The notes beneath the pieces are model-generated. The model was not told where the DNA came from, ran no database searches, and was given only the letters and a program-made list of their open reading frames with translations. Of a stretch of DNA of 64,000 bases, positions 50,037 to 59,541 are shown in pieces. This DNA is from Streptomyces chumphonensis (GTDB lineage Bacteria; Actinomycetota; Actinomycetes; Streptomycetales; Streptomycetaceae): assembly GCF_014779715.1 (NCBI RefSeq), contig NZ_JACXYU010000002.1, forward strand, positions 310,001-374,000, written 5' to 3'. The translations under genes were made by a program, and so were the position numbers. The first letter of the stretch is position 1; the number at the start of each line of letters is the position of its first letter.

Positions 50037-52070
50037 ATGACTGAGCGTCAGAACACCAGCGCGCGCCCGCAGCGGGACCGACCCTGGCTGATGCGCACCT
50101 ACGCCGGGCACTCCACCGCGGAGGCGTCCAACGAGCTGTACCGGCGCAACCTCGCCAAGGGCCAGACGGGGCTCTCGGTCGCGTTCGACCTGCCGACGCA
50201 GACCGGATACGACCCGGACCACGTCCTGGCCCGCGGCGAGGTCGGCCGGGTGGGTGTGCCCGTCTCGCACCTGGGCGACATGCGGCGGCTGTTCCAGGAC
50301 ATCCCCCTGGAGCAGATGAACACCTCGATGACCATCAACGCCACCGCCATGTGGCTGCTGGCGCTCTACCAGGTGGTCGCCGAGGAGCAGGGGGCGGACC
50401 CCGGCAAGCTCCAGGGGACGACGCAGAACGACATCGTCAAGGAGTACCTCTCGCGCGGGACGCACGTCTTCCCGCCCGGACCCTCCCTGCGGCTGACCAC
50501 CGACATGATCACCTACACGGTGGCCCACATCCCCAAGTGGAACCCGATCAACATCTGCAGCTACCACCTGCAGGAGGCCGGGGCCACGCCGGTGCAGGAG
50601 ATCGCCTACGCGATGTCCACCGCCATCGCCGTCCTGGACGCCGTCCGCGACTCCGGCCAGGTGCCGCGGGAGCGGATGGGCGACGTGGTCGCCCGCATCT
50701 CCTTCTTCGTCAACGCCGGTGTGCGGTTCGTCGAGGAGATGTGCAAGATGCGGGCGTTCACCCGGATCTGGGACCAGGTCACCCGCGAGCGGTACGGCGT
50801 CGAGAACGCCAAGCAGCGCCGCTTCCGCTACGGCGTGCAGGTCAACTCCCTGGGGCTCACCGAGGCCCAGCCGGAGAACAACGTCCAGCGCATCGTCCTG
50901 GAGATGCTGGCCGTCACCCTCTCCAAGGACGCCCGCGCCCGCGCCGTGCAGCTGCCCGCCTGGAACGAGGCGCTGGGGCTCCCCCGGCCCTGGGACCAGC
51001 AGTGGTCGCTGCGCATCCAGCAGGTGCTCGCCCTGGAGAGCGACCTGCTGGAGTACGACGACATCTTCGCCGGGTCGCACGTCATCGAGGCGAAGGTCGA
51101 CGGGCTGGTCGAGGAGTGCCTGGCCGAGATCGAGCGGATCCAGGAGATGGGCGGCGCGATGGCGGCCGTGGAGTCCGGGTACCTGAAGTCCCGGCTCGTC
51201 TCCTCGCACGCGGAGCGCCGGGCCCGCATCGAGTCCGGCGAGGAGAAGATCGTCGGCGTCAACTGCTACGAGGCCACGGAGCCCAGCCCGCTGACGGCCG
51301 ACCTGGACACGGCGATCATGACCGTGGACCCGGCGAACGAGGCCCGGGTCATCGAGGCGCTGGGCGCCTGGCGCGACCGCCGGGACGAGCCGCGTGCCCA
51401 GGAGGCGCTGGCGGCGCTGAAGAAGGCCGCCGCCGGGGATGTCAACCTGATGCCGGCCACCGTCGAGTGCGCCCGTGCGGGCGTCACGACCGGTGAGTGG
51501 GCCTGGGCCCTGCGGGACGTCTTCGGGGAGTTCCGCGCACCCACGGGCGTGAGCAGCGCCCCGGTCGCCGTGGCGGCCGAAACCGGGTCCACGCTCGCCC
51601 AGGTGCGGCGCAAGGTCGCCGCCACCGCCGATGAGCTGGGCAGCGGACGGCTGCGGCTGCTCGTCGGCAAGCCCGGCCTGGACGGCCACTCCAACGGCGC
51701 CGAGCAGATCGCCGTCCGGGCCCGCGACGCCGGGTTCGAGGTGGTCTACCAGGGCATCCGGCTCACGCCCGAGCAGATCGTCTCGGCGGCCGTGGCCGAG
51801 GACGTGCACTGCGTGGGCCTGTCCATCCTCTCCGGCTCCCACGCGGAGCTGGTGCCCGACGTGCTGGACCGGCTGCGCCGGGCGGGCGCGGAGGACCTGC
51901 CCGTCATCGTCGGCGGGATCATCCCCTCCGCCGACGCCGCCGCCCTGAAGGCCGCCGGTGTGGCGGCGGTCTTCACGCCGAAGGACTTCGGCATCACGGA
52001 GATCATCGGTCGTATCGTCGACGAGATCCGCACCGCGAACCGGCTCGACCCCCTGGAGGTCCCCGCATGA
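50037..52070 (+). CDS. meaA: Ethylmalonyl-CoA mutase (MeaA type, B12-dependent)
   Basis: 677 residues. The N-terminal mutase barrel has RPWLMRTYAGHSTAEASNELYRRNLAKGQTGLSVAFDLPTQTGYD in pieces typical of the family and TTQNDIVKEYLSRGTHVFPP. The C-terminal cobalamin domain carries DGHSNG with the Co-ligating His551, and later VGGIIPSADAAAL. It rearranges ethylmalonyl-CoA to methylsuccinyl-CoA. It was historically annotated as a methylmalonyl-CoA mutase homologue, but its place after ccr supports the ethylmalonyl enzyme. It ends with an ATGA overlap into the lyase gene. Confidence 0.95.
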   Translation: MTERQNTSARPQRDRPWLMRTYAGHSTAEASNELYRRNLAKGQTGLSVAFDLPTQTGYDPDHVLARGEVGRVGVPVSHLGDMRRLFQDIPLEQMNTSMTINATAMWLLALYQVVAEEQGADPGKLQGTTQNDIVKEYLSRGTHVFPPGPSLRLTTDMITYTVAHIPKWNPINICSYHLQEAGATPVQEIAYAMSTAIAVLDAVRDSGQVPRERMGDVVARISFFVNAGVRFVEEMCKMRAFTRIWDQVTRERYGVENAKQRRFRYGVQVNSLGLTEAQPENNVQRIVLEMLAVTLSKDARARAVQLPAWNEALGLPRPWDQQWSLRIQQVLALESDLLEYDDIFAGSHVIEAKVDGLVEECLAEIERIQEMGGAMAAVESGYLKSRLVSSHAERRARIESGEEKIVGVNCYEATEPSPLTADLDTAIMTVDPANEARVIEALGAWRDRRDEPRAQEALAALKKAAAGDVNLMPATVECARAGVTTGEWAWALRDVFGEFRAPTGVSSAPVAVAAETGSTLAQVRRKVAATADELGSGRLRLLVGKPGLDGHSNGAEQIAVRARDAGFEVVYQGIRLTPEQIVSAAVAEDVHCVGLSILSGSHAELVPDVLDRLRRAGAEDLPVIVGGIIPSADAAALKAAGVAAVFTPKDFGITEIIGRIVDEIRTANRLDPLEVPA

Positions 52071-53032
52071 GCACCCCCGTCAACCGTCTGCGCCCGCGCC
52101 GTTCCTGCCTGGCCGTGCCCGGCAGCAACCCGCGCTTCCTGGAGAAGGCGCAGGGTCTCCCGGCTGACCAGGTGTTCCTGGACCTGGAGGACGCCTGCGC
52201 GCCGCTCGCCAAGGAGGGCGCCCGGCACACCATCGTCGACGTCCTCAACAACGGCGACTGGAACGGCAAGACGCGCGTCGTGCGCGTCAACGACTGGACG
52301 ACGCACTGGACCTACCGCGACGTGGTGACGGTCGTGGAGGGCGCGGGCCCCAACCTCGACTGCATCATGCTGCCGAAGGTGCAGGACGCCACCCAGGTGA
52401 AGGCGCTGGACCTGCTGCTGACGCAGATCGAGAAGACGATGGGCTTCGAGGTCGGCAGGATCGGCATCGAGGCGCAGATCGAGAACGCCAAGGGGCTGGT
52501 GAACGTCGACGAGATCGCCGCCGCCTCGGACCGGCTGGAGACGATCATCTTCGGCCCGGCCGACTTCATGGCGTCCATCAACATGAAGTCGCTGGTCGTC
52601 GGCGAGCAGCCGCCCGGCTACCCGGCCGACGCCTACCACTACATCCTCATGCGCATCCTCATGGCCGCCCGCCAGCACGACCTGCAGGCCATCGACGGCC
52701 CGTACCTCCAGATCAAGAACGTGGAGGGCTACCGCGAGGTGGCCGGACGCTCGGCGGCGCTGGGCTTCGACGGCAAGTGGGTGCTGCACCCCGGCCAGGT
52801 CGAGGCGGCCAACGAGATCTACTCGCCCTCCCAGGACGACTACGACCACGCCGAGCTGATCCTGGACGCCTACGCGTTCCACACCTCCGAAGCGGGCGGC
52901 AGGAAGGGCTCGGCGATGCTCGGCGACGAGATGATCGACGAGGCCAGCCGCAAGATGGCGCTCGTCGTCGCGGGCAAGGGCCGCGCCGCCGGGATGACCC
53001 GCACCAGCAAGTTCGAGGCACCGGAGGCGTAA
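52067..53032 (+). CDS. L-malyl-CoA/beta-methylmalyl-CoA lyase (HpcH/HpaI family)
   Basis: 321 residues. RPRRSCLAVPGSNPRFLEKAQGLPADQVFLDLEDACAP is the CitE-like start, with the metal-binding Glu and Asp later in IGIEAQIENAKGL and FGPADFMASI, and GKWVLHPGQVEAANEIY as the C-terminal signature of malyl-CoA lyases. It should cleave beta-methylmalyl-CoA to glyoxylate and propionyl-CoA. It overlaps the mutase gene by 4 nt and precedes the hydratase by 3 nt, so it is in the same operon. Confidence 0.93.
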   Translation: MSTPVNRLRPRRSCLAVPGSNPRFLEKAQGLPADQVFLDLEDACAPLAKEGARHTIVDVLNNGDWNGKTRVVRVNDWTTHWTYRDVVTVVEGAGPNLDCIMLPKVQDATQVKALDLLLTQIEKTMGFEVGRIGIEAQIENAKGLVNVDEIAAASDRLETIIFGPADFMASINMKSLVVGEQPPGYPADAYHYILMRILMAARQHDLQAIDGPYLQIKNVEGYREVAGRSAALGFDGKWVLHPGQVEAANEIYSPSQDDYDHAELILDAYAFHTSEAGGRKGSAMLGDEMIDEASRKMALVVAGKGRAAGMTRTSKFEAPEA

Positions 53033-53035
53033 GCG

Positions 53036-53557
53036 ATGCAGTTCGGCCGTACCTACGAGGAGTTCGAGGTCGGTGCCGTCTACAAGCACTGGCCCGGCAA
53101 GACGGTCACGGAGTACGACGACCACCTGTTCTGTCTCCTGACCATGAACCACCACCCGCTGCACATGGACGTCAACTACGCCGAGAAGACGACGGACTTC
53201 GGCAAGAACGTCGTGGTGGGCAACTACATCTACTCGCTGCTGCTGGGCATGTCCGTGCCGGACGTGTCGGGCAAGGCGATCGCCAACCTGGAGATCGAGT
53301 CGCTGCGGCACGTCGCCCCGACCTTCCACGGCGACACCCTCTACGGCGAGACGACGGTGCTGGACAAGACGCCGTCGAAGTCGAAGTCGGACCGGGGGAT
53401 CGTGTACGTCGAGACCAAGGGCTACAAGCAGGACGGCACCCTCGTGTGCGTCTTCCGCCGCAAGGTGATGGTGCCCACCGCCGAGTACATCGAGGCACGC
53501 GGTGGCGAACAGCCCGGCCGCCCGGAACTCGTCGAGCGCCCGAAGGGCGGTAAGTGA
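53036..53557 (+). CDS. MaoC family dehydratase (mesaconyl-CoA hydratase candidate)
   Basis: 173 residues. One hot-dog domain: FGRTYEEFEVGAVYKHWPGKTVTEYDDHLFCLLTMNHHPLHMD contains the hydratase Asp/His region, and VVVGNYIYSLLLGMS follows. Its position between the lyase and acyl-CoA dehydrogenase genes indicates the mesaconyl-C1-CoA to beta-methylmalyl-CoA step. Rhodobacter mesaconyl-CoA hydratase is about twice as long (double hot-dog), so this would be a single-domain version acting as a dimer. Assignment is by context. Confidence 0.88.
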   Translation: MQFGRTYEEFEVGAVYKHWPGKTVTEYDDHLFCLLTMNHHPLHMDVNYAEKTTDFGKNVVVGNYIYSLLLGMSVPDVSGKAIANLEIESLRHVAPTFHGDTLYGETTVLDKTPSKSKSDRGIVYVETKGYKQDGTLVCVFRRKVMVPTAEYIEARGGEQPGRPELVERPKGGK

Positions 53558-53558
53558 C

Positions 53559-54764
53559 ATGGGACGCCTCGCACAGACCGACGGCCTGACCGACATCCAG
53601 CGGGAGATCCTCTCCACCGTCCGCGGGTTCGTCGACAAGGAGATCATCCCGGTCGCCACGGAGCTGGAGCACAAGGACGAGTACCCCACCGAGATCGTCG
53701 AGGGCCTCAAGGAACTCGGCATCTTCGGCCTGATGATCCCCGAGGAGTACGGCGGCCTCGGCGAGTCGCTGCTGACGTACGCGCTGTGCGTGGAGGAGAT
53801 CGCGCGCGGCTGGATGAGCGTCTCGGGCATCATCAACACGCACTTCATCGTCGCCTACATGCTCAAGCAGCACGGCACACAGGAGCAGAAGGACTACTTC
53901 CTGCCGAGGATGGCGGCCGGCGAGACCCGGGGCGCCTTCTCGATGTCGGAGCCGGCGCTCGGCTCGGACGTCTCGGCCATCTCCTCCAAGGGAGTGCGCG
54001 AGGGGGACGGGTTCGTCCTCACCGGCCAGAAGATGTGGCTGACCAACGGCGGTTCGTCCTCGCTGGTGGCGGTGCTCTGCCGGACGGACGAGGGGCACGC
54101 CGAGGGCACCGCCCCGCACAAGTCGATGACGACCTTCCTGGTCGAGAAGGAGCCCGGGTTCGGCGACGTCATGCCCGGCCTCACCATTCCCGGAAAGATC
54201 GACAAGATGGGCTACAAGGGCGTCGACACGACCGAGCTCATCATGGACGGCCTGCGGGTACCGGCGGACCGGGTCCTCGGCGGGGAGACCGGCCGGGGCT
54301 TCTACCAGATGATGGACGGCGTCGAGGTCGGCCGCGTCAACGTGGCCGCGCGCGGCTGCGGAGTCGCGCAGCGCGCGTTCGAGTTGGGCGTCTCCTACGC
54401 CCAGCAGCGCAGCACCTTCGGCAAGCCGATCGCCCAGCACCAGGCCATCCAGTTCAAGCTGGCCGAGATGGCCACGAAGGTGGAGGCCGCGCACGCGCTC
54501 ATGGTCGGCGCCGCCCGCAAGAAGGACTCCGGGCAGCGCAACGACCTCGAAGCGGGCATGGCCAAGTACCTGGCCTCGGAGTACTGCAAGGAGGTCGTCG
54601 AGGACGCGTTCCGCATCCACGGCGGCTACGGGTTCTCCAAGGAGTACGAGATCGAGCGCCTCTACCGCGAGGCGCCCATGCTGCTGATCGGTGAAGGTAC
54701 GGCAGAGATCCAGAAAATGATCGTCGGCCGTCGCCTGCTGGAGGAGTACCGGCTGCAGGGCTGA
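53559..54764 (+). CDS. Acyl-CoA dehydrogenase (candidate methylsuccinyl-CoA dehydrogenase)
   Basis: 401 residues, the ordinary acyl-CoA dehydrogenase length. FAD/substrate blocks are AFSMSEPALGSDVSAI and TNGGSSSLVAVL. The catalytic base is the Glu in LIGEGTAEIQ near 384. It starts 2 nt after the hydratase stop. By cluster logic it oxidises (2S)-methylsuccinyl-CoA to mesaconyl-C1-CoA. The proteobacterial Mcd enzyme is markedly longer (about 550 residues), so this may be a non-orthologous replacement or a general short-chain enzyme. Confidence 0.9.
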   Translation: MGRLAQTDGLTDIQREILSTVRGFVDKEIIPVATELEHKDEYPTEIVEGLKELGIFGLMIPEEYGGLGESLLTYALCVEEIARGWMSVSGIINTHFIVAYMLKQHGTQEQKDYFLPRMAAGETRGAFSMSEPALGSDVSAISSKGVREGDGFVLTGQKMWLTNGGSSSLVAVLCRTDEGHAEGTAPHKSMTTFLVEKEPGFGDVMPGLTIPGKIDKMGYKGVDTTELIMDGLRVPADRVLGGETGRGFYQMMDGVEVGRVNVAARGCGVAQRAFELGVSYAQQRSTFGKPIAQHQAIQFKLAEMATKVEAAHALMVGAARKKDSGQRNDLEAGMAKYLASEYCKEVVEDAFRIHGGYGFSKEYEIERLYREAPMLLIGEGTAEIQKMIVGRRLLEEYRLQG

Positions 54765-54944
54765 GCGCCGCTTCACCCCGGTTCGGGCGGTTTCCTCCGT
54801 GAGCGAGGTCACACACCCGGGCCGGGGTTCGGCGTCCTGACGGAGGCTCGGGCTTTCCCAGTTGCCGTCCTGTGCCGATACCATGCGGAGGACAGCCGTG
54901 GTCCACCGTATCTGCGCGGCACCCTCCCGCTACGAAGGTCTTCC

Positions 54945-55592
54945 ATGCCCCACCGCTCATCCCCCTCTCCCCGTGGTCGTGTCCGCATCGCTCGCGGCGC
55001 GTCACCATGGCTCCTCCCGACGGTGGCCACGGCCGCCGTCAGTCTCGCCGGGGCGCGCCGCTCCGGGAAGGCGCGGGCCGTGGCCGTGCCGGTCACCGCG
55101 CTCGCCGCCGGCATGCTCTGGTTCTTCCGGGACCCGGAGCGGGAGGTCGCCCGGGGCCGGGTCATCTCCCCGGCCGACGGCGTGGTGCAGAGCGTCATGC
55201 CGTGGAAGGACGGTCGCACGCGGGTGGCGATCTTCATGAGCCCGCTGAACGTCCACGTGAACCGCGCCCCGCTGGCGGGGACGGTGACGTCCGTGGAGCA
55301 CGTGCCCGGCGGGTTCGTCCCGGCGTTCAACAAGGAGAGCGAACACAACGAGCGCGTCGTCTGGCACTTCGACACCGAGCTCGGCGACATCGAGATGGTG
55401 CAGATCGCCGGCACGGTGGCACGGCGCATCGTCCCCTACCTGCCCGAGGGCACCAAGGTCGAGCAGGGCGAGCGGATCGGCCTGATCCGGTTCGGCTCGC
55501 GCGTCGACGTGTACCTGCCCGAAGGTGTGGAGGCCGGCGTCGAGGTCGGCCAGAAGACGACGGCGGGAGTGACACGCCTTGACCGCGACTGA
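54945..55592 (+). CDS. psd: Phosphatidylserine decarboxylase proenzyme
   Basis: 215 residues. A membrane-associated N-terminal stretch (near 20-60, ALAAGMLWFFRDPEREV) is followed by ISPADGVVQSV, FMSPLNVHVNRAPLAG and HNERVVWHF. The self-cleavage site is Gly184-Ser185 in RFGSRVDVYLP; the Ser becomes the pyruvoyl group. The short form fits the archaeal/actinobacterial PSD-A type. It makes phosphatidylethanolamine from phosphatidylserine and overlaps pssA by 14 nt. ATG 54945 follows GAAGG. Confidence 0.95.
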   Translation: MPHRSSPSPRGRVRIARGASPWLLPTVATAAVSLAGARRSGKARAVAVPVTALAAGMLWFFRDPEREVARGRVISPADGVVQSVMPWKDGRTRVAIFMSPLNVHVNRAPLAGTVTSVEHVPGGFVPAFNKESEHNERVVWHFDTELGDIEMVQIAGTVARRIVPYLPEGTKVEQGERIGLIRFGSRVDVYLPEGVEAGVEVGQKTTAGVTRLDRD

Positions 55593-56433
55593 CCCCGACA
55601 GCGCCCACGCCGGCTCCGGCTGGGGGCTCGACGAGGCGGACGACGACGAGATGCCGCTGTCCACGCGGCTCTCGATAGCCGACACCCTCACCCTCGGCAA
55701 CGCCACCTGCGGCTTCATGGCGGTGTACTTCACCACCACCGGGGTGCTGATCCCCCATCTGACCGACAGCGGCGACGGGGGCATGGCGCGCTCCAGCGCC
55801 GCCACCGCCGTGATGCTGATGCTCATGGCCTCGGTCTTCGACCTCTTCGACGGGATCGTGGCCCGCAAGCTGCGGGCCTCGGCGATGGGCGCCGAGCTGG
55901 ACAACCTCTCCGACCTCATCAGCTTCGGGCTGGCCCCGGCGTACTTCGTCCTGGTGTGGGGCATGGTCGCCACCGACGCGAACCAGCACGTCTCGGCACT
56001 GGCCGCGATCGTCGTCCTGCTCGCGGTGGTGCTGCGGCTCGCGCGGTTCTCCTGCGTGACCCTGCGCGACGGCATCTTCCAGGGGATGCCGAGTCCCTTC
56101 GGAGCCCTGACGGTGGTCTCCATCGTGCTGCTGGAACTGCCGTTCATCCCGACACTGCTGGCGATCATCGGTACGGCCTGGCTGATGGTCAGCCGCGTGG
56201 AGTACCCCAAGCCGCGCGGCAAGCTGGCCGTGGGCATGCTGAGCTGGATCGTCCTGGCGATGGGCATGCTGGCCGCCTGGGCGCTGGACTCCCCCGGCGG
56301 GGAGCTGCTGCTCCAGACCGGCTGCGCCCTCCAGCTGGTGCTGGGCGCCGTCATCCCGCTGTTCGCGACGGCACGCCGGGTGAACACCTTCCGCGACAAC
56401 CGACGCGAGGCCCGGGCCGCGGCCCAGGGCTGA
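55579..56433 (+). CDS. pssA: CDP-diacylglycerol-serine O-phosphatidyltransferase
   Basis: 284 residues from TTG 55579, preceded by GGGAG. The CDP-alcohol phosphatidyltransferase motif, DG-x2-AR-x8-G-x3-D-x3-D, is complete at about residues 94-115 (FDGIVARK ... GAELDNLSD). Six to eight hydrophobic segments follow. It makes phosphatidylserine from CDP-diacylglycerol and serine, the substrate of the adjacent psd. The acidic N-terminus (DEADDDEMPLS) is cytoplasmic. The start overlaps the psd 3' end, so translation is probably coupled. Confidence 0.95.
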   Translation: MTATDPDSAHAGSGWGLDEADDDEMPLSTRLSIADTLTLGNATCGFMAVYFTTTGVLIPHLTDSGDGGMARSSAATAVMLMLMASVFDLFDGIVARKLRASAMGAELDNLSDLISFGLAPAYFVLVWGMVATDANQHVSALAAIVVLLAVVLRLARFSCVTLRDGIFQGMPSPFGALTVVSIVLLELPFIPTLLAIIGTAWLMVSRVEYPKPRGKLAVGMLSWIVLAMGMLAAWALDSPGGELLLQTGCALQLVLGAVIPLFATARRVNTFRDNRREARAAAQG

Positions 56434-56451
56434 GCACCGGGGCGCGGCGCA

Positions 56452-56495
56452 CGGAACGCCGGGCGGGCCGCCGACGCGGCCCGCCCGGCGTTCCG
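56452..56495. terminator. Bidirectional terminator between pssA and glycerate kinase
   Basis: Perfect 20-bp stem (56452-56471 with 56476-56495), CGAC loop, between convergent genes. Confidence 0.88.
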
Positions 56496-56501
56496 CCGTT
56501 C

Positions 56502-57638
56502 CTACAGGTGCTCGTGCGCGAGCCGCTCCGCCACGCGCTCCAGGAGCGGTCCCGCGTTCGCCATGCACCGCTCGGGGTCCGGCTCGACGGACGTCAGCGG
56601 GTAGACGGCCCCGATGCCGGCCTCCCGCACGGCGGCCTCGTCGATCGCCAGTCGGCCGCAGACGGCCACCACGGGCTTCCCGGCCGCCCGCGCCGCCGCC
56701 GCGACGCCGGCCGGGGCCTTGCCGTGGAGGGTCTGCGCATCCATGGACCCCTCACCGGTGATGACGAGGGCGGCCCGCTCCAGCGCCGGGGCGAAGCCCA
56801 GCACCTCCAGCAGCACCTCGATGCCGGGCCGGAAGGCGGCGCCCAGGCCCACCAGGGCTCCGTACCCGATGCCGCCGGCCGCTCCGGCGCCGGGCGCGTC
56901 GGCGCACCGCGCCGCACGCGGGCCCACGGTGCTCTCCAGTACGCGGGCGTAGTGGGCGAGGGCGGCGTCCAGCGTGGCGACGTCCTCCTCGGAGGCGCCC
57001 TTCTGCGGCCCGTAGACGGCCGGGGCCCCCGTCGGCCCGGTCAGCGGGTTGTCGACGTCGCTGGCGAGCACCACGTCCACGTCCTTCAGGCGCGGGTCCA
57101 GGCCCGTCAGGTCGGCCTCGGCCAGCTCGCGCAGCGGGCCGCCGCCGGGAGCCAGCGGCTGCCCGTCGGCGTCGAGGAAGCGTGCGCCCAGGGCCGCCAG
57201 CATGCCGGCGCCTCCGTCCGTGGTGGCCGATCCGCCGACGCCGAGCACGATCGTCGTGGCCCCGGCCGCGACGGCCGCCAGCAGCAGCTCGCCGCTGCCG
57301 TAGGTGGTCGCGGTGAGCGGTGCGAAGACCCCCTCGGGCAGCAGCTGGAGCCCGGAGGCCTCGGCCATCTCGACGATCGCCGTCGAGCCGGACAACGCGT
57401 AGGCCGCCGTCACCGGAGCCCCGAGCGGCCCGGTCACCTCGACCTCGCGGCGTTCGAACCCGCCGGCCACGGCCGCCGCGACGGTGCCGTCACCGCCGTC
57501 GGCCACGGGGAGGGCCTCGACGTCCAGGCCGGGCCGGGCCCGGCGCAGGCCCTCGGTCACGTGGGCGGCGACCTCGACGGCCGTCAGCGAGCCCTTGAAC
57601 TTGTCGGCGGCGATCAGCACGCGCCCTGTTTGGCTCAT
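56502..57638 (-). CDS. glxK: Glycerate kinase (GlxK/GarK family)
   Basis: 378 residues. VLIAADKFKGSLTAVEVAAHVTEGL at the start, PVADGGDGTVAAAV, the Gly-rich GVGGSATTDGGAGMLAALGARF (near 135-155) and ITGEGSMDAQTLHGKAP (near 283) are the family blocks. It phosphorylates D-glycerate, most likely to 2-phosphoglycerate, with ATP. Glyoxylate released by the nearby malyl-CoA lyase can feed glycerate, a metabolic link that is only suggested by proximity. ATG 57638 follows AAGGGA. Confidence 0.95.
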   Translation of the reverse strand: MSQTGRVLIAADKFKGSLTAVEVAAHVTEGLRRARPGLDVEALPVADGGDGTVAAAVAGGFERREVEVTGPLGAPVTAAYALSGSTAIVEMAEASGLQLLPEGVFAPLTATTYGSGELLLAAVAAGATTIVLGVGGSATTDGGAGMLAALGARFLDADGQPLAPGGGPLRELAEADLTGLDPRLKDVDVVLASDVDNPLTGPTGAPAVYGPQKGASEEDVATLDAALAHYARVLESTVGPRAARCADAPGAGAAGGIGYGALVGLGAAFRPGIEVLLEVLGFAPALERAALVITGEGSMDAQTLHGKAPAGVAAAARAAGKPVVAVCGRLAIDEAAVREAGIGAVYPLTSVEPDPERCMANAGPLLERVAERLAHEHL

Positions 57639-57768
57639 GTGGGGTGTCCCTTGCTTTCGAACGGGCAGTCGCGCCAAGGACGACCTTATCCGGCGCGCTG
57701 TCCCGGCGGCCATCGACGTCCGGCGTGCCGGGGGACGCAGCGCAACCGAGCACTGATAGTGAGACGAC

Positions 57769-59493
57769 ATGACAACGGACACGACGTCTTCCCCACCGCC
57801 CCCGGAGTCCCTCGGAAAGGGCCCCCACCGCAAGACCCCCGGCCCCGACCCGACCGTCGTCGGGATCGGAGTGGTGACGGTCCTGCTCGTGGTGGGCTGG
57901 GCGGCACTGGGGCAGGACTCGTTCTCGACCGCCGCCTCCGGCTCCCTGGACTGGGTCCTCAGGAACTTCGGCTGGCTCTTCACGATCGGGGCCAACGCCT
58001 TCCTGGTCCTGTGCGTCTACATCGCGCTGAGCCGCTTCGGCCGCATCCGCCTCGGCAAGGACGACTCCAGACCGGAGTTCAACAACCTGGCCTGGATCGC
58101 GATGATGTTCAGCGCCGGCATGGGGATCGGCCTGATGTTCTACGGCGTCGGCGAACCGCTCACGCACTACTTCGACCCGCCCCCCTTCGGCTCCGCCGAG
58201 CCGCGCAGCGGTGAGGCCGAGCGGGCCGCGCTGGAGTACTCGTTCTTCCACTGGGCACTGCACCCGTGGGCGATCTACGGCGTCACCGGCCTCGCACTGG
58301 GCTACGCGACCTTCCGCAAGGGGCGCGGCAACCAGCTCAGCTCCGTGTTCGTCCCGCTCCTCGGCAAGCGGCGGGCGGCGGGCTGGCCCGGCCGCACGAT
58401 CGACCTCCTCGCGGTGTTCGCGACGGTCTTCGGCACGGCGACCAGCCTGGGGCTCGGTGCCCTCCAGGTCGCCAGGGGGCTGAACATCACCACGGGCATC
58501 GAGGACGGCCGGGGCCTGCACCTGGCGATCATCACGGTCCTCGGCGCCGCGTTCGTGCTGTCCGCCTTCTCCGGGCTGCACAAGGGCATCAAGTGGCTGA
58601 GCAGCATCAACATCGTGGCGGCGGCGCTGCTGATGGTGTTCATCTTCCTCGCCGGCCCGACCGTGTACGTGCTCAACGCCATCCCGGCCGGTGTCGGCCC
58701 CTACCTCCAGGAACTCCTCATCACCTCCTCGCGCACCGGCGCGTTCGGCGAGCAGGACTGGCTGGGCATCTGGACGATCTTCTACTGGGCGTGGTGGATG
58801 TCGTGGGCGCCCTTCGTCGGCACCTTCCTGGCCCGCATCTCGCACGGCCGGACGGTGCGGGAGTTCCTGATCGGCGTCCTGCTGGTGCCCTCGGGAGCGA
58901 GCATCGCGTGGTTCTCCGTCATGGGCGGAAGCGCGCTGCGCCTGGACTCGACCGGGCAGGCGGACCTGTCCGGCCCGCTGGACGAAGGCGTGGAGTCCTC
59001 GCTCTTCGCCCTGCTGGACGCGCTTCCGCTGACCGCGCTGACCTCGGTCGTGGCCATGCTGCTGGTGATGACGTACTTCGTGACCAGCGCCGACTCCGCC
59101 TCCCTGGTCATGGGCTCGCTCACCAGTCGGGGCGCGCTGCATCCCCAGCGGTGGCTCGTGGTCACCTGGGGTGTGCTGATGGCCTCGGTCGCCGCCGTCC
59201 TGCTGGTCGCCGGCGGTCTGGAGGCCCTGAAGTCCGGGACGATCCTGGTGGCCCTGCCCTTCGTGGTGGTCCTCATGGCGATGTGCTGGGCGCTGCTGCG
59301 GGAGATGCGGGAGGATCCGGGGGCCGGACCCACCCGGCACCACGCGCTGCACGGCCTGCGGGACGCGATGCGGGTCATGGTCGGTGAGGCCGTCAGCGAG
59401 CACCACCGGTCCCGGCACTGGCGGCTGCGCCGCGCGGCCTCACGCGTCACCGAGGACGCGGAGTCCGGCGACCAGGAGCCGGACCGCCTCTGA
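57769..59493 (+). CDS. BCCT family betaine/carnitine/choline transporter
   Basis: 574 residues with twelve predicted transmembrane segments. GMGIGLMFYGVGEP near 120 and WTIFYWAWWMSWAPFVGTFLARISHGRTVREF near 335 are BCCT signatures, the second forming the aromatic substrate box. The cytoplasmic C-terminal tail (about 515-574) is charged and could be osmosensory. Substrate is probably glycine betaine or another trimethylammonium compound. No ribosome binding site is obvious; GATAGT ends 8 nt before ATG 57769, so the transcript may be leaderless. Confidence 0.95.
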   Translation: MTTDTTSSPPPPESLGKGPHRKTPGPDPTVVGIGVVTVLLVVGWAALGQDSFSTAASGSLDWVLRNFGWLFTIGANAFLVLCVYIALSRFGRIRLGKDDSRPEFNNLAWIAMMFSAGMGIGLMFYGVGEPLTHYFDPPPFGSAEPRSGEAERAALEYSFFHWALHPWAIYGVTGLALGYATFRKGRGNQLSSVFVPLLGKRRAAGWPGRTIDLLAVFATVFGTATSLGLGALQVARGLNITTGIEDGRGLHLAIITVLGAAFVLSAFSGLHKGIKWLSSINIVAAALLMVFIFLAGPTVYVLNAIPAGVGPYLQELLITSSRTGAFGEQDWLGIWTIFYWAWWMSWAPFVGTFLARISHGRTVREFLIGVLLVPSGASIAWFSVMGGSALRLDSTGQADLSGPLDEGVESSLFALLDALPLTALTSVVAMLLVMTYFVTSADSASLVMGSLTSRGALHPQRWLVVTWGVLMASVAAVLLVAGGLEALKSGTILVALPFVVVLMAMCWALLREMREDPGAGPTRHHALHGLRDAMRVMVGEAVSEHHRSRHWRLRRAASRVTEDAESGDQEPDRL

Positions 59494-59541
59494 GCGGGTG
59501 CCGTCCGGCGCCGCACTCCGCGGCTCCGGCGCCCCCGGGCG

